From Cercophora sp. LCS_1 (taxonomy: Eukaryota; Ascomycota; Sordariomycetes; Sordariales; Lasiosphaeriaceae): a stretch of DNA of 64,000 nucleotides. The translations under genes and the position numbers were made by a program. The stretch covers positions 310,001 through 374,000 of the forward strand of contig JAPZLL010000015.1 in assembly GCA_036250225.1 (NCBI GenBank), given 5' to 3'. Under the pieces are notes generated by a model. That model worked only from the letters and a program-made list of their open reading frames with translations, did not search any database and was not told the DNA's origin. Position 1 is the stretch's first letter, and the number at the start of each line of letters is the position of its first letter. This document shows positions 22,148-33,283 of this stretch, piece by piece.

Positions 22148-23628
22148 TGTAGACGTGCCCTAGGGCGAATGACCAAGCTACAGGAAACGACTGCGTTGAA
22201 GACACCTGGGAAGGAAAACCGGATCAAGACGGTGGACCTTGGGCGTTTGTCTTATATCTCGGACTCTAAGACTCGCTCGCAAATCTACCCAGGTGTCCAC
22301 ATCATCCTTTTCCGTTTCTCGAAGCCGCGCTAGTTTACACCCCAGCTGTGCCGGACTCCGTGGTGTATTGGCGCGGGAAGTCATGATGTGGGTGAACTGC
22401 CGTATATTGGGCTGCTCGGTGGTTAAAATCTGGGGTAAACACCATTGGGTGAGGCGGATGCGCCGCGCCTTTCCGTCTGGGAAACATAGTATACGGCCAA
22501 TATACCCGAATGAATTTTGCCATTGAGCCCCACCCCTTGCTATCGTGTGCTGCGAACCATTTGCCCATGCCGCCACCGACGCTGCGAGACGCAATACTGG
22601 CTGCAGGGAAGTAGACAATCTGTTCGCTGTTGTGGAATTACAGGACCCGGTTTCATGAGAGGCTCTGGTATCAGGGGTAGCCTCCTTGGGTGGTCGAGCT
22701 CTGGTGGCTTCAGGACTAGAATCTTCGATGCAGCTTGTTGTAGATAGCTTCCTTGGTTCCGCCTTGCCTTAGCTTTCGGCAGTGCGAAGCGGTAGGAACG
22801 AAAAGACGCCGAGAACGGAAGACTTGCCGAATCCACCCACCTATTTCTGTTGCCAGCCTCCGTATCTTGCTTGGCTAGGCTAGGCACCAAGCCGGCTGTC
22901 CGTTCGGATTCAGGTGCTGACAGTCTTCGGCGCTTGGATATCTTGGTCTGGCTTCAGCTCAAGTATTGCCCGTGTGTCATATCGACCCAATAACGGCCCT
23001 ATCTCAGGCCATGCAGGTCTCCTCAAATGTCGGTCGACAAAGATAAGCGAAAGGCCAGGCTCCCACAACCCACCCAAGAACCCGTGTTGGGCAAGCCCCA
23101 GCGCCGGGAACAAGGTGAATGGTGCCGCACATGATATCACCGGCCGGGTATACTGATTAAATGTTATTATCGAAGACTTCCAGAATCACAAACAGGCCGA
23201 GATCGTCGTGAGGGGAAGCTCGACATTAGGCAGAATGTGTGATCCCGTCCTGACCAGTCAGGGCGCTGAACACCCAGGACCAAGACACCAACGCCGATGG
23301 GCCATATTGGTGGTCGTCAGCATGAGAGACCAAAGACTTGGGCTGACGAGCCATCACAGGGGTCATGACAAGCCATAGTGTTGTTGCTGAGGACCGGGGC
23401 GGTGCGCGCCAATTAAGACACCGGAGAACAATGTGTAGAAGGGATGCCTTTGACCATGATGAAGCAAAGGGTCAAGGGCATATTGCAGTTTGGCTTCGTA
23501 GACAGAGAAGAAAAGCGTTGTGGAGGAAGTGCGAACACGTGATGTTCCTATTCGGGGGCATTGTTTGGGCCGCCTCCCAAGTCTGGCCCATTATAGGTGA
23601 CAAAATTGGTTTTGCTTCAACAGCCAAA
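22148..23628. other. intergenic, no gene seen
   Basis: About 1.5 kb with only short overlapping frames on both strands and no recognisable domain. It ends in a CCCTAACCCTA motif just before the tRNA gene. Confidence 0.5.
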
Positions 23629-23639
23629 CCCTAACCCTA
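23629..23639. repeat. short telomere-like motif upstream of the tRNA
   Basis: CCCTAACCCTA, nearly two units of the fungal telomere repeat, ends 23 bases before the tRNA-Asp. Similar motifs occur at 24290-24299, 43723-43736, 49616-49626 and 55383-55392. Confidence 0.7.
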
Positions 23640-23662
23640 CGTCAGGCGCCAACACCTGAACA

Positions 23663-23744
23663 TCTTCCGTAGTATAGTGGTCAGTATGTGAGCTTGTCAT
23701 CTGATGATTCGCTCGAGACCCGGGTTCAATTCCCGGCGGGAGAG
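23663..23744 (+). tRNA. tRNA-Asp (GTC) with a 10-nt intron
   Basis: The acceptor arm TCTTCCG pairs with CGGGAGA (one G-T pair). The D region GTATAGTGGTCAGTAT is typical of eukaryotic tRNA-Asp. The anticodon stem TGAGC pairs with GCTCG and encloses a 17-nt loop, TTGTCA + tctgatgatt + C, i.e. a 7-nt loop with anticodon GTC and a 10-nt intron after position 37. T arm CCGGG-TTCAATT-CCCGG. The discriminator is G. A T5 run at 23755-23759 is a likely Pol III terminator. Confidence 0.88.
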
Positions 23745-23759
23745 ATACCACATCATTTT

Positions 23760-24276
23760 TGTCCTTCTTCACCCCTAGCTCTCCCCACTTTTGACCCGCT
23801 TCTGGATCCCTTCAGTGTCCACGACATAGCTTTCTTTGCTAACGGACGCTGTCCAATGACTTCGCGACCTTTTTGTGCGATTTCACCATTCGGAGATGTC
23901 TGGGCTACACGGCATGCGTATCCGCATGAGGCCTCTTGTTGCATGACAAACCCCATCAGGCTGCCATGTTGGGTTACACTGCTAGCCAGAGCCATCGACG
24001 CGTCTTTGCCCGCCAGGGACAAGTCGGGCCCCACCAGGTGACCAACGCAACCAAAACCCGTGGCTGACGTTGCGAGCTGAGCGCCTCGCTTCTGTGTCAA
24101 TGTGCCACGACAGGAGTGCTGCGCGAGATGCACAAGACGTCGTGTCAATGCGCACATACAAATATAACCAACACTAATCTAGTGACATTTCCAGAATTTT
24201 TAATCGATTCTTGACAAGTTGCGAGGGAATGAGAACGTGGAGTGTAAAACACACAGTCGACGTCCAAAATACCATC
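23760..24276. other. intergenic, no gene seen
   Basis: Between the tRNA and the ankyrin gene. No coding signal was seen. A telomere-like CCCTAACCCT (24290-24299) falls just inside the following frame. Confidence 0.45.
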
Positions 24277-25368
24277 ATGGGATCACAAACCCTAACCCTG
24301 TCCGTTGACTGCCAGTCGTGGTGTTCCATGGATGGTGTTGCCATGTCCAGGCCTTCACCGGAGGAAGTGCCGCCAAAAATTGGCTGGAAAAGCGTCAGTC
24401 GACCAAAAGCGCCCTCCTGCCGACAACTCAACGCTCCGAACCGCGTCCTCACACCACCAATCCCGTCGATCTGGCTTCACGACACCAACTGCGCCTGTAC
24501 CGACCTCAGTGCGGCCGAAACCCAAGCTCTCCAAGAAGACGACCACCTATCAGCCAAGATCATTTCCCTCTGCCAACAAAAACCCAAAAGCAATACCAAA
24601 TCACACCGAAAACGCCTCTCAGACCCCATCATCCGGATCTTCGCCTCCCCCAAAACCAAACACCCACCACCAAACCTCATCGACGGTTTTTTGCTGCTCA
24701 ACATCGCACCATCACCAACACCAATCTACACCCTCCTCACCTCCCCAACCCTCACTCTCTTCCCAAAATCCCACCTCGCCCTGCTCACCCTCCTCCTACC
24801 ACATTATACCTCCCACATCCCAACCGCCCTCCACCTCGCCTGCACACTCAACCTCCCGCCCTTCATCTCCATCCTCCTAACACACACCTCCCCAAACACC
24901 CGCTCATCATCCCTCGCCCCAATCCACACAGCAACCCTCTCCCGCTCAACCGAATCCCTCGAAGTCCTCCTCAAAGCAGGCACAAACCCAAACTCAACCT
25001 TTACGCTCCCCTCACCCAGCCCAATCGGACCTTCAACAACGCGAGGCATGACGCGCGGTGTGACGGCTCTCCATCTGGCGTGTGATAGCTGCCAGTGCAG
25101 CGAGGTGCTATTGCGGTATGGAGCTGATATCGGGGTGCGGGATAGTGAAGGCCGGAGTGTGCTGCACTGGGCTGTGGATGGGGGAAACGTGGATGTCGTG
25201 CGGTTGTTGATTGAACGAGGGTTGGATGCGCATGGTGTCGATGCTGAGGGGAGGAACGCGAGGGGGTTGGTAGAGCGGAAGATGAAGGGTGGGAGGGGTG
25301 GGAGGGGGAGGGAGATGCTGGAGGTTTTGGATTTGTGCTGTCCGACCGGGGCCCGGAGACAGAGGTGA
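24277..25368 (+). CDS. ankyrin-repeat protein
   Basis: A 363-residue single-exon protein. The ATG at 24277 (ATCATGGGA) is preferred; an in-frame ATG at 24229 is possible, and the frame opens further upstream only at TTG. The C-terminal half has ankyrin repeats: TALHLACTLNLPPFISILL, APIHTATLSRSTESLEVLLKAG, TALHLACDSCQCSEVLLRYGA and SVLHWAVDGGNVDVVRLLIERG. The N-terminal ~110 residues are Pro/Ser-rich and low in structure. Ankyrin arrays bind proteins; nothing shows the partner. Codon choice in the middle is strongly C-ending (long CCC/CAC runs). Confidence 0.8.
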   Translation: MGSQTLTLSVDCQSWCSMDGVAMSRPSPEEVPPKIGWKSVSRPKAPSCRQLNAPNRVLTPPIPSIWLHDTNCACTDLSAAETQALQEDDHLSAKIISLCQQKPKSNTKSHRKRLSDPIIRIFASPKTKHPPPNLIDGFLLLNIAPSPTPIYTLLTSPTLTLFPKSHLALLTLLLPHYTSHIPTALHLACTLNLPPFISILLTHTSPNTRSSSLAPIHTATLSRSTESLEVLLKAGTNPNSTFTLPSPSPIGPSTTRGMTRGVTALHLACDSCQCSEVLLRYGADIGVRDSEGRSVLHWAVDGGNVDVVRLLIERGLDAHGVDAEGRNARGLVERKMKGGRGGRGREMLEVLDLCCPTGARRQR

Positions 25369-26561
25369 TGTCATATGAGTTGGTGCAGCACTTTATGAGT
25401 TGAAATCGGTAGGCAGGGACCCTTGAGGGTGAGATTTTCATGGGCTTCGGTACTGCGTTAGAGACTGAGGAGACTGAGGGAAGCGCCGCAATTGGGTCTT
25501 CGTTGGTAGCTTTGCTTGTAGTAGGAGTTGAGGTTTGATATTGTCATTGATGGCCCAAGGTTGAAATCGGGTGCAATCTGCTCCCGTCCCTTCGCGAAGT
25601 CCTTCATCCGAACAGGAACCTCGGTGGTACCTGCCACTTTTGAGGTGCCTGGAGCTTGTGATTGAACTATTCTTGATGACTGTTGGTCCGACAAGTCAAG
25701 GGAAGGAAAGAGCCAGCCAAGTCATAGCGCGGTTTTGAGATTGTTCCGCCTCGGGTATGTGGAAGGCACGAGGATGCCGAGTCGTCACTTTCTTCTGATC
25801 AGATGGGTTGAAGGAGTCCTTTCGTTCCAATTCTTCCTCCGAACTCCGTTCTCGGACTCCAAACACTGTGAATGCGATCACTCATTTCGCCGCATGCCGT
25901 TGTCTGTTCACTACTTGGATCCCACCCTCGTTCCTTCCCCGCGTATGTTATGCGAGTTAGAAAGAGCACCTTGCGCGAGGCTTCCACCGACTCCGTGCAC
26001 CGGGTTGATTTCTGTTCCATCCCGCCACACCGCATTTGATCATTTTTCACAATGTTTTAGCTGCAGGTGCAAAGGCAGACGCTATCAGCGTTTCGCCTTC
26101 ATTTACTGCGGTCGGAAGCGGTGATTTGAGTTTCCGAGAAGAGAAAGGCATCCAAGTTCGACGAAAAAAAAAAAGGTCGATCTGTCAACGATCGGCGACG
26201 GCACATCCAGAGTCAAACCAGTCATTCGTCACTCTGGGTGTCTCGGGATGGAGTCTGGAAGTAGTTGTTCACTCCGTGTCCGACTCGTCATTAAGGTTCT
26301 TACCTCAGCGACGATTATGCAATGCGCCTGATCGTCCCAACCGCTGGGCGCCAAGCTTCCTCCCTGGACTTGAAGGCTCACCCACGGCCCAATCACCACC
26401 AACGCCACGTCGGTGAAACGAGATGACTGCATCTGGCCCTTCAGCACCAGTCGCGTCAACCGCGCGGCGTTGCCGACCACCATAAATTCCACCGAACCCC
26501 GCGACGTCGTTCTCCCTCGCTCGCGCTTTGTTCTGCTCACTCGTCGCGACTTCTCTTCGCA
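25369..26561. other. intergenic, one weak possible exon
   Basis: About 1.2 kb. On the minus strand 25458-25694 reads a protein-like stretch (MKDFAKGREQIAPDFNLG) from a TTG with no clear start or splice partner; it may be a gene fragment. An A11 run lies at about 26163-26174. Otherwise nothing was recognised. Confidence 0.4.
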
Positions 26562-28157
26562 ATGGGTGTCGCCAGGACACTCTTCACAGCGTTGGCGGGA
26601 TTTCTCGTCTACGCTGTCGTCAAGGTGCGTGCTTCGGAGCAGTCGGAGTTGCGTCTGCGGCTGACACATGGTGCAGCGCCTCATCAGGGGTCTTCTGAAT
26701 CCGCTCTCGCAGATTCCTGGGCCATGGCACACGCGCTACACAGGTTTTGTTTCCAAGCTCTATCGAATCACGGGGAAAAAGACGGTATGGGCGCATGCTC
26801 AATTCCAGAAATACGGGCCCGTGGTACGTCTTGAGCCGGCACAGGTCGGCTTTGCGGAACTCGAGTTTTACGAGGAGATGAATCGAATGGGCGCCGGATT
26901 TCGCAAGACGTCGTTCCACGAGAAGATGAGAATCGGCCCGGATCACATGCTCTTCAGCATCACTGATGTTCGTCAGCACGGCGCGCGTAGGAAGCTGTTT
27001 GCGCGTAGTCTCACACTTGATGCCCTAAGGAAGAACTGGGAGTCACGTATTCGGGACAAGGTTGAGCGCTGTGTCGACCAGATCCGAAAAGAGGCCGAGT
27101 CCGGGCTGGCTGATGTGTGCAAGTGGTGGCGCCTCATGGCCGGAGACGTTATCGCCCTCATCTCATTCGGCGAATCCTTCGAGATGGTTGAGAACGGGGC
27201 CAAGTCGGAGAATGAGTACTTCAAGGCTTTGGAGAATGCAGGTGTCAACTTGGTTTTGAACGATCTCGTCCCGCTTCTCAAGGTCTGGGCCGCTATCTTG
27301 CCGTTTAAGAGGCTGAAGGACATTGTGGACGCAAACAGCGTCATCACCGAGAAGGGCACCATCGCCGTGACGAACCTTCGCAACGCCGAGTTGGACAAAG
27401 CTAACATCTTTACCAACGTGCTGGTTGAAGCGGAGAAGGAGCGGACCGGTGAGAAGGAGACCAACATCTTGACGGACGACGCTATCCGCTCCGAGGCAGC
27501 GGGATTTCTCTTGGCGGGCGCTGACACAACAGGATTGGCCCTGACGTACCTCGTGTGGGCCGTCCTCAAGCGGCCCGAGTTGCAAAGACGGCTGGAGGAT
27601 GAAATGGCAGGGCTGCCGGCCGGCTTCACCGACAAGGACGTGGAGAAGCTGCCCCTGGTCAACAACGTCATCGATGAGACCCTGCGTCTCTACAGTCCCA
27701 CTGCGGGCTCTATCCTCCGCACAGTGCCCCAGGGAGGTTTGACATGGAGGAATTACTTCATTCCCGAGGGCACCATTGTAATCACGCAGCAGTGGACAAG
27801 AATAAGAGACGAGCAGTTCTTCCCCGATCCCGAGCGGTAGGTTGACCCTGTCCTGTCGGTGGCGTGATAGAGTGCTGACAGTGGTCGCACAGCTTTGACG
27901 AAAGCCGATTCCAGAACGCTACCGAGAAACAGCGGCGCGTTGCACAACCGTTTGGCCTTGGCACCCGAAGTTGCATCGGGGTGCACCTGGCCAAGATAGA
28001 GATGCGGCTCGCCACGGCCCTCTTCTTCCGCAAGTGCAGGGGCGTGCGGATGGGCAAGAACATGACGGATGAGATGATGGAACAGCTGATGAAGTTTTTC
28101 ACCATTCCCAAAGGGAATAAGATGGACATTACGTTTGTTGAAGCGCTCAGCCAGTGA
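26562..28157 (+). CDS. cytochrome P450 monooxygenase
   Basis: Three exons: 26562-26624, 26677-27836 and 27893-28157. The introns are 52 and 56 nt (GTGCGT...GTGCAG, with CTGAC branch; GTAGGT...GCACAG). The product is 495 residues, normal for the family. It has an N-terminal membrane anchor (LFTALAGFLVYAVV), the proline hinge IPGPWHTRYTGF, I-helix AGADTT (about residue 300), K-helix ETLR (about residue 353), PERF and the heme loop PFGLGTRSCIG with the ligand Cys at about residue 435. An ER-anchored oxidase needing NADPH-P450 reductase; substrate unknown. The second join falls inside the PERF motif, which supports the splice. No biosynthetic core enzyme is adjacent. Confidence 0.93.
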
Positions 28158-29562
28158 GCGTGATGGCCAGAGATGCCGCCTGGATTCATAGAGACGAGAC
28201 TCAATGTCACATCAAGTGTTTTCCCCTTTTGGACATTCTCGCGGGAACATCCAACGGGAAGGATCACGTTGCCGTGTAGCGAGGCCTGCCCCGAAAATTG
28301 ACATTTTAACAGGCAGAAGGGACAGGGTAGCGGTGATGTCAGGGCCGCAGGTGTCAGTGGCCACACCGACCGCACACCACAGTCTCTGGCATAGGCCCTC
28401 AATGGCACCACGAGTGCATGCCGACGAGCGTGTCGGGGTCTCATGAGTGATGCAGGACCCGAGGCCTTCGGCGAAGAGGACGACGAACACGGACTCGGTG
28501 ACGACTTGGCCGAAGCTGGCAACAATGTTGCGCGGGATGTCGATATCGGCGGCGCGTCCGGCCACTCCGAGGGCGAGGTATCAGCCACTTTGGACGGCCC
28601 GGTGCACTCCCGCTTCCCTCGTCCAACGGGTCTCGCCCACATCGGTCCCGCCGTCTCATGGGTCCCATCGCTTGGACCTCCCGGGTAAGGCTTGGCATCT
28701 GCGGCCGCTGCAGTGGCCTGTACCCCCTGGGTCTCACTGGCGAGATCCTGCCACGCATCGGCCGTCCCACTGATGGTGCATCGACGGCCCATCATCCGTA
28801 GGACGGTCGCTGTCTGCACCATCGAGGACGCCAGCCAGACGGCAACACGGCCGGCAGAGCAGCCAGCAGCCCCGTTTCACTTTCACACCTCGGCCACTGG
28901 CACCACTGGGGCCTCCCTTGCTCGTGCTGCACGGCCAAAGTGCCGTCTCCAGCATCTCCAATGGTAGTCAATGGCACTGCGCGCGCGGCAGGCCAGCCCA
29001 TGCACGACGACCTCGGGTCTGCGGGTCCTCGTTGAAAACCGGCTTCCCCTTCGCTGTGGTCTGCTGCGGGTTTTAGTTGGCCCCCCACCGGTCTGGATCG
29101 CACAGCTGCACGAGGCTCACCGGTGTAAGTCGGCTCGGCTGTTTTGGCCATCCCATGCTAGCGAAGACCACCATGAGGCAATAAAATCGTAAGGAAAAAA
29201 GGGCCATGACATACATGCAATCCCGGCTGTTGCACCCTGTCCTCTCTTGTGCTTCTGTAACCTAGCTTATCTACAATGCCGTCGCACAGACATGGACACC
29301 TCCCCTTTTTTTGGTGTCATCCCCTCCTGCTCCCCTAACATGTGCAGCGCAGGGCTACATACAGAATTGCCTCAGACAGAGACAAGAAAAAAAAAAGTCT
29401 GATGCTCCGATTTCCTTTTTTGCTCAAACGGCGGGCGTAACATGCCACTTGGACATGCACTCGATTCCTGGCGATTGCAGGCCTTTTCTCCTTTCGGCAA
29501 GACGGCTCCGAGATTCTTCGTCTGTGAAATCTCCGTACCCGGCGCCGGGTGGGGAGAGTGTG
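28158..29562. other. GC-rich intergenic region
   Basis: About 1.4 kb. A frame of 346 codons on the minus strand (27782-28822) runs into the P450 antisense and shows no domain-like sequence. Other frames are likewise composition-driven. It may contain UTRs or a non-coding transcript; nothing supports a gene. Confidence 0.45.
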
Positions 29563-29570
29563 GTATATAA
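29563..29570 (+). promoter_or_regulatory. TATA box of the small Cys-rich gene
   Basis: GGTATATAACTG about 155 bases before the ATG at 29721, correctly oriented, followed by an AC-rich leader with CACCACCACC repeats right up to the start codon. Confidence 0.5.
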
Positions 29571-29720
29571 CTGCGCTATCATCGTCAATCATCCTGATCA
29601 TTAAACAGGCCAAAATATCTTGATCAGGTCAAGACACATTATCATTATCATCAAACACACTATTCACATCTGTTCATCATCTTCATTATCACCACACCAC
29701 ATACCACCACCACCACCACC

Positions 29721-30004
29721 ATGCTCCCACCTCTGGCCACCATCCCCAAGGACATTGTCCGTATGCTCCCTCTAGACATGCCCTCCATGGGCGAGGGGAT
29801 TCGAACGCACATGGTAACATTTTCCCTTTGGCAACGTGACGACAATTCTCATGACTGACAAACGGCTAGTTGCCTGGCGTCCGCTGCCCAACATGCGCCG
29901 CAAACGGCGAGGAGGTCTGGGTTATTCCCGGCCGAGCATGTGGCTACTGCCGCACCCCTGCTCCCTCGCAGCAGCATGCACACGTGGAGGAGGATCATCA
30001 TTGA
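29721..30004 (+). CDS. 75-residue Cys-rich (CxxC) protein, two exons
   Basis: Exons 29721-29813 and 29870-30004 are joined in phase 0 over a 56-nt intron (GTAACA...GACTGAC...GGCTAG). The start context is ACCACCATGCTC, a strong Kozak. The N-terminal exon reads PLATIPKDIVRMLPLDMP. The C-terminal exon has two CxxC-type pairs (VRCPTCAANGEEVWVIPG and CGYCRTP), i.e. a small zinc-ribbon-like unit, then a His-rich tail (HAHVEEDHH). No signal peptide. I recognise it only as a likely conserved small fungal protein; metal binding is inference. Both exons are too short for a usual ORF search. Confidence 0.72.
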
Positions 30005-31489
30005 GGATCACTGATCAGGATCGGTACCAAATCAGGGTTAGTTGGAGTGGATCAGACACAGCACAGACGGACAGACAGACAGACAGAGAGACAGAGAGAC
30101 CAAAAAAAGGGCATGGCATGGGTGCATTGATTTGGAATTGGAAATGGGAACATGGGAGTGAGGATATAGGTAGTATGGCGAGGTTATCTGTTTTTGTTTT
30201 CTTCTTTTTTTTTTTTGTCGGGGCGCTACATTCGCTTTTTTTCAAGATATGTTTTCATGATGCAATTTGCAATGAATGAAGACGGGTCCACTCTTGCAAG
30301 ATGTTTTCTCATAGTCTCAAGACGGCAATGAAACCGAATGAATGTCTGGACAGGACTACGTACCTGGTGTAACACGAATAAAACTGATCACTATTCACTC
30401 CATTTTCTCCATCCATCGGTGTCTCTCGGTGAGTGAGAAAAAAGTTGTTGCCAAGAGTTTTCGGTCAAACGGCGAAACGGTGAGCAACGCATGCCAAGTG
30501 TTCCGAACAATTCCCCGGTTTGCGTGATTTTCTGAGTGATTTGTGATTGGAAATGCAAGGGAGGGGTAGCTACAAGTTAGGTACCTTCTCTTCCCGGCCG
30601 CCGCCACCGATGCAAGTCTGGTTTGCGAATTTTACGGTTGCGCGTGGCTCTGGTACAGGTAATAAATTCGTGATTCTGATATTGGTACTTGCATCGGGAT
30701 GGAGAAAATCATTGGTCCGGGGACGGTCCGTCCCGCAGGAATTAGCAGCACTTTCCCACGCTTCCAGCGCAGTATGTGTGCGGCGTCGAAACATTTGTGT
30801 GTCGAAAGAGGAGCCAGGATTGTGGGTTTGATGCCCCTGCCAGGATTCCTTGGGAGCTTTCCCCGGTGGTGGCTGTGGCACAGCACAGGACAGCGCAGCA
30901 CAGCACAGCAGCTAACGGTTGCGATGGAAATGGGGAAGGTCGTGCTTGGTTCCGGAGGATTCGGCGCGCGGGTGAGATTCGCCAAGATAAGCCTCTGGTG
31001 GGTGGATTTTTTGGGGGAAGGCAAGTGCCGGTGGGATGTGCGGAGGTTTTTCCTCTTCCAGGTGCTGGGATTGGATTGTTCGACCAGGAGCCTCACCTTC
31101 TGCGTGGGGAAGACGGAACATATGTGATTGAGTGCAGGGGTTTGTAAGACCAAGATGAGGCCAAGAAGTTATGATGGTTTTCTCTTTTTTCTCTTTTTTT
31201 CTTTTTCTTTTTTTGTGGCGAGGCGTGTTCGCGATAATGATGTTCTTTTGCCTGGTCTGCCTGTTGATTACCGTTTGCTTGGGGATGCAAGATTTGCTGC
31301 CAAGGGAGAAAACTGCCGAATGAGAATCGTGCACGTTGGACGGGCTGCATTCGAGACGCAGCCACAATGAGGCCTCCTCAGGTTGAAGTTGAAACCCACC
31401 GACTTTGAAGCTGCTCTTGAGCCATCCCCGATTGTGGCCATCCACAGCATCAACCAAAGGCAACCCTTGCATCTGGCTCACTCTTTTCA
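30005..31489. other. intergenic with microsatellites
   Basis: About 1.5 kb. It has CAGA/GACA repeats at 30063-30101, a CACAG-rich stretch at about 30880-30912 and T-rich tracts near 30205 and 31180-31215. A 217-codon minus frame (30912-31565) contains a Lys-rich run encoded by the T tract and looks spurious. No gene was recognised. Confidence 0.5.
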
Positions 31490-33276
31490 ATGCCGAAAGC
31501 ATACAATTTGCGATCACGGGTACGGGAGGGCGGTAGTAACCGTCATCCCAGGCCTGTAACACCAAGTCGCCCAGATTACGAGCAACTTGATCTTCACAAA
31601 CGGCAGATACGAATTCTTCGACTCCTTCCCGCCAGTTCTCCCAACGCCCTCATAAGGTCCAAACTTTTCACGGCTTACCTGCACGATGATCCTCGCTACG
31701 AAGCGCTCTCGTACGCATGAGGCGATGCTACCGTATGCCAGACAATATTTGTCGATGGCCAGCCACGAAATGTCACAGTCAACCTAGCAGCTGCTCTCAG
31801 ACGACTGCGATATCGCCGCCGCCATCGACATCTTTGGGTTGATGCGCTTTGCATCAACCAGGCCGACGATGTCGAGAAATCACATCAAGTCCACCTGATG
31901 AGAGAGATATATTCCAACACAACAAATGCCATCCTTTGGCTTGGAGACTACGCTGGTCCTTTGCCTAATCCGAGCGCAAGTATAACAAGAGAAGAGGTAG
32001 TCTCAGCCTTCGACTTTCTAAGGCGGCTCGCCGCAAGCGGCGGATGCCACGCGGCCGGAATGGACCTTGACCGTCAAATAATGGCTAGTTTGGTGGCCCT
32101 GGTAGACCTCCCGTGGTGGAAGCGAGTCTGGACGGTTCAGGAAGCTGTGCTCCCAAAGCGAGCCACTGTGGTCTACGGCGCAAATCAACTGCCTTTATCC
32201 ACGATACTTTCAGCGAACTCTGAAGCCACTCGGCATAGTTTGAAGAGGTGCTGCCTCAACACGTTTCCAAACAACTTTTGCACCACGATCCATACCATTG
32301 AATCCATGAGGAGGCGAAACGAGGAGCATGGTCAATGGTAACAGCAATGAATATGTTTCGGTCTCGGAAAGCGTCTGATCCAAGGGATTATGTCTTTGCG
32401 CTGCTAGGACTTGGTAGCGCGATGGTCGCAGATTACTCTCTCTCCTGTGAGCAGGTTTTCGTGCGCTCAGTGCGAAATCTGATCACCGAGACAAATGAGC
32501 TCTACCCCCTGCTAAGATCTGGGGAGTTGAGAAAGTCCTCCGGCCTACCAACTTGGGTTCCCGACTGGCGTCAGAGGTTCGGAGCGGAGTCGCGAAACCT
32601 GTCGGACCTGGCTCTGGACATTAACTGGCTGAAGTCGTACTATCATTACGGTGCAGCTAGTGATACGGACCCAAAGCTGAGGCGGTCATCTTGTCAGTTG
32701 GAGCTGGAATTGCAGGGACTGATGGTAGACGAAATCCATCAAGTCGCGTCATACTTCCGTGCGTCAGGCTGGTTTGGGAATAAAACCAAGGAATCGCTCA
32801 AGGTGGTGAGAGAGTGGGAGCGCCTGATCAACAAGACTTGGGAAAGTAACGACTACAGATGTCCGTACGAGGCTGGGTATGAAGACGCCTTTTGGCGGCT
32901 GATGGCGACGGATTACGTCACCGAGATTAGAGGCGGCGAGGCCATTGGCAAAAGAGCCCGTTCAACTGATGAGACAAAGTGCAGGATGCTATGGTCGCCT
33001 GATTCTGCATCGACTTCTGGTGTGCCTGCGGCCGTCAACAAGCGATTTTTCATCACTAAAAAGGGACTGATAGGACTGGGGAACACCAACCTTCGGGCAG
33101 GAGATGGCGTTTGGGTGCTTTTAGGGGGTAAAATGCCCTTCATACTACGGCCGACCGAGGAGGACCAGGACGGAAGTCGTCACTACGAATACGTGACGCA
33201 TGCCTATGTCCACGGTATCATGGATGGAGAAGTTATGCGTGAAGGACGTGAGCCTGAGTGGATAACTCTAGTTTAG
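31490..33276 (+). pseudogene. HET-domain gene broken by a stop and a frameshift
   Basis: The ATG at 31490 opens a HET protein (MPKAYNLRSR...), but the hallmark YEALSY-x-WGD reads YEALSYA-TGA-GDAT: TGA at 31718-31720 stands exactly where the conserved Trp codon TGG is expected. The same frame then continues with HLWVDALCINQADD, NTTNAILWLGD and WWKRVWTVQEAVL to a stop at 32341. The next conserved part (RKASDPRDYVFALLGLG) is in another frame from about 32335, so a one-base shift or unresolved intron lies near 32300-32340. The C-terminal part is complete, with GLIGLGNTNLRAGDGVWVLLGG and YVHGIMDGEV, typical of long HET proteins. Ends 8 bases from the convergent caspase-like gene. Confidence 0.8.
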
Positions 33277-33283
33277 AATTCTT

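Noticed and set aside
27782..28822. 346-codon frame on the minus strand
   Set aside because: Runs antisense through the third P450 exon into GC-rich DNA; shows no domain or signal and no credible splice sites. Composition explains its length.
30063..30101. CAGA/GACA microsatellite considered as a CRISPR-like array
   Set aside because: Units are 4-6 bases without spacers; ordinary microsatellite. No CRISPR array exists in the window.
30912..31565. 217-codon minus-strand frame with a Lys-rich stretch
   Set aside because: The Lys run comes from the T-rich tract near 31180-31215; the rest is not protein-like and it overlaps the start of a HET gene.
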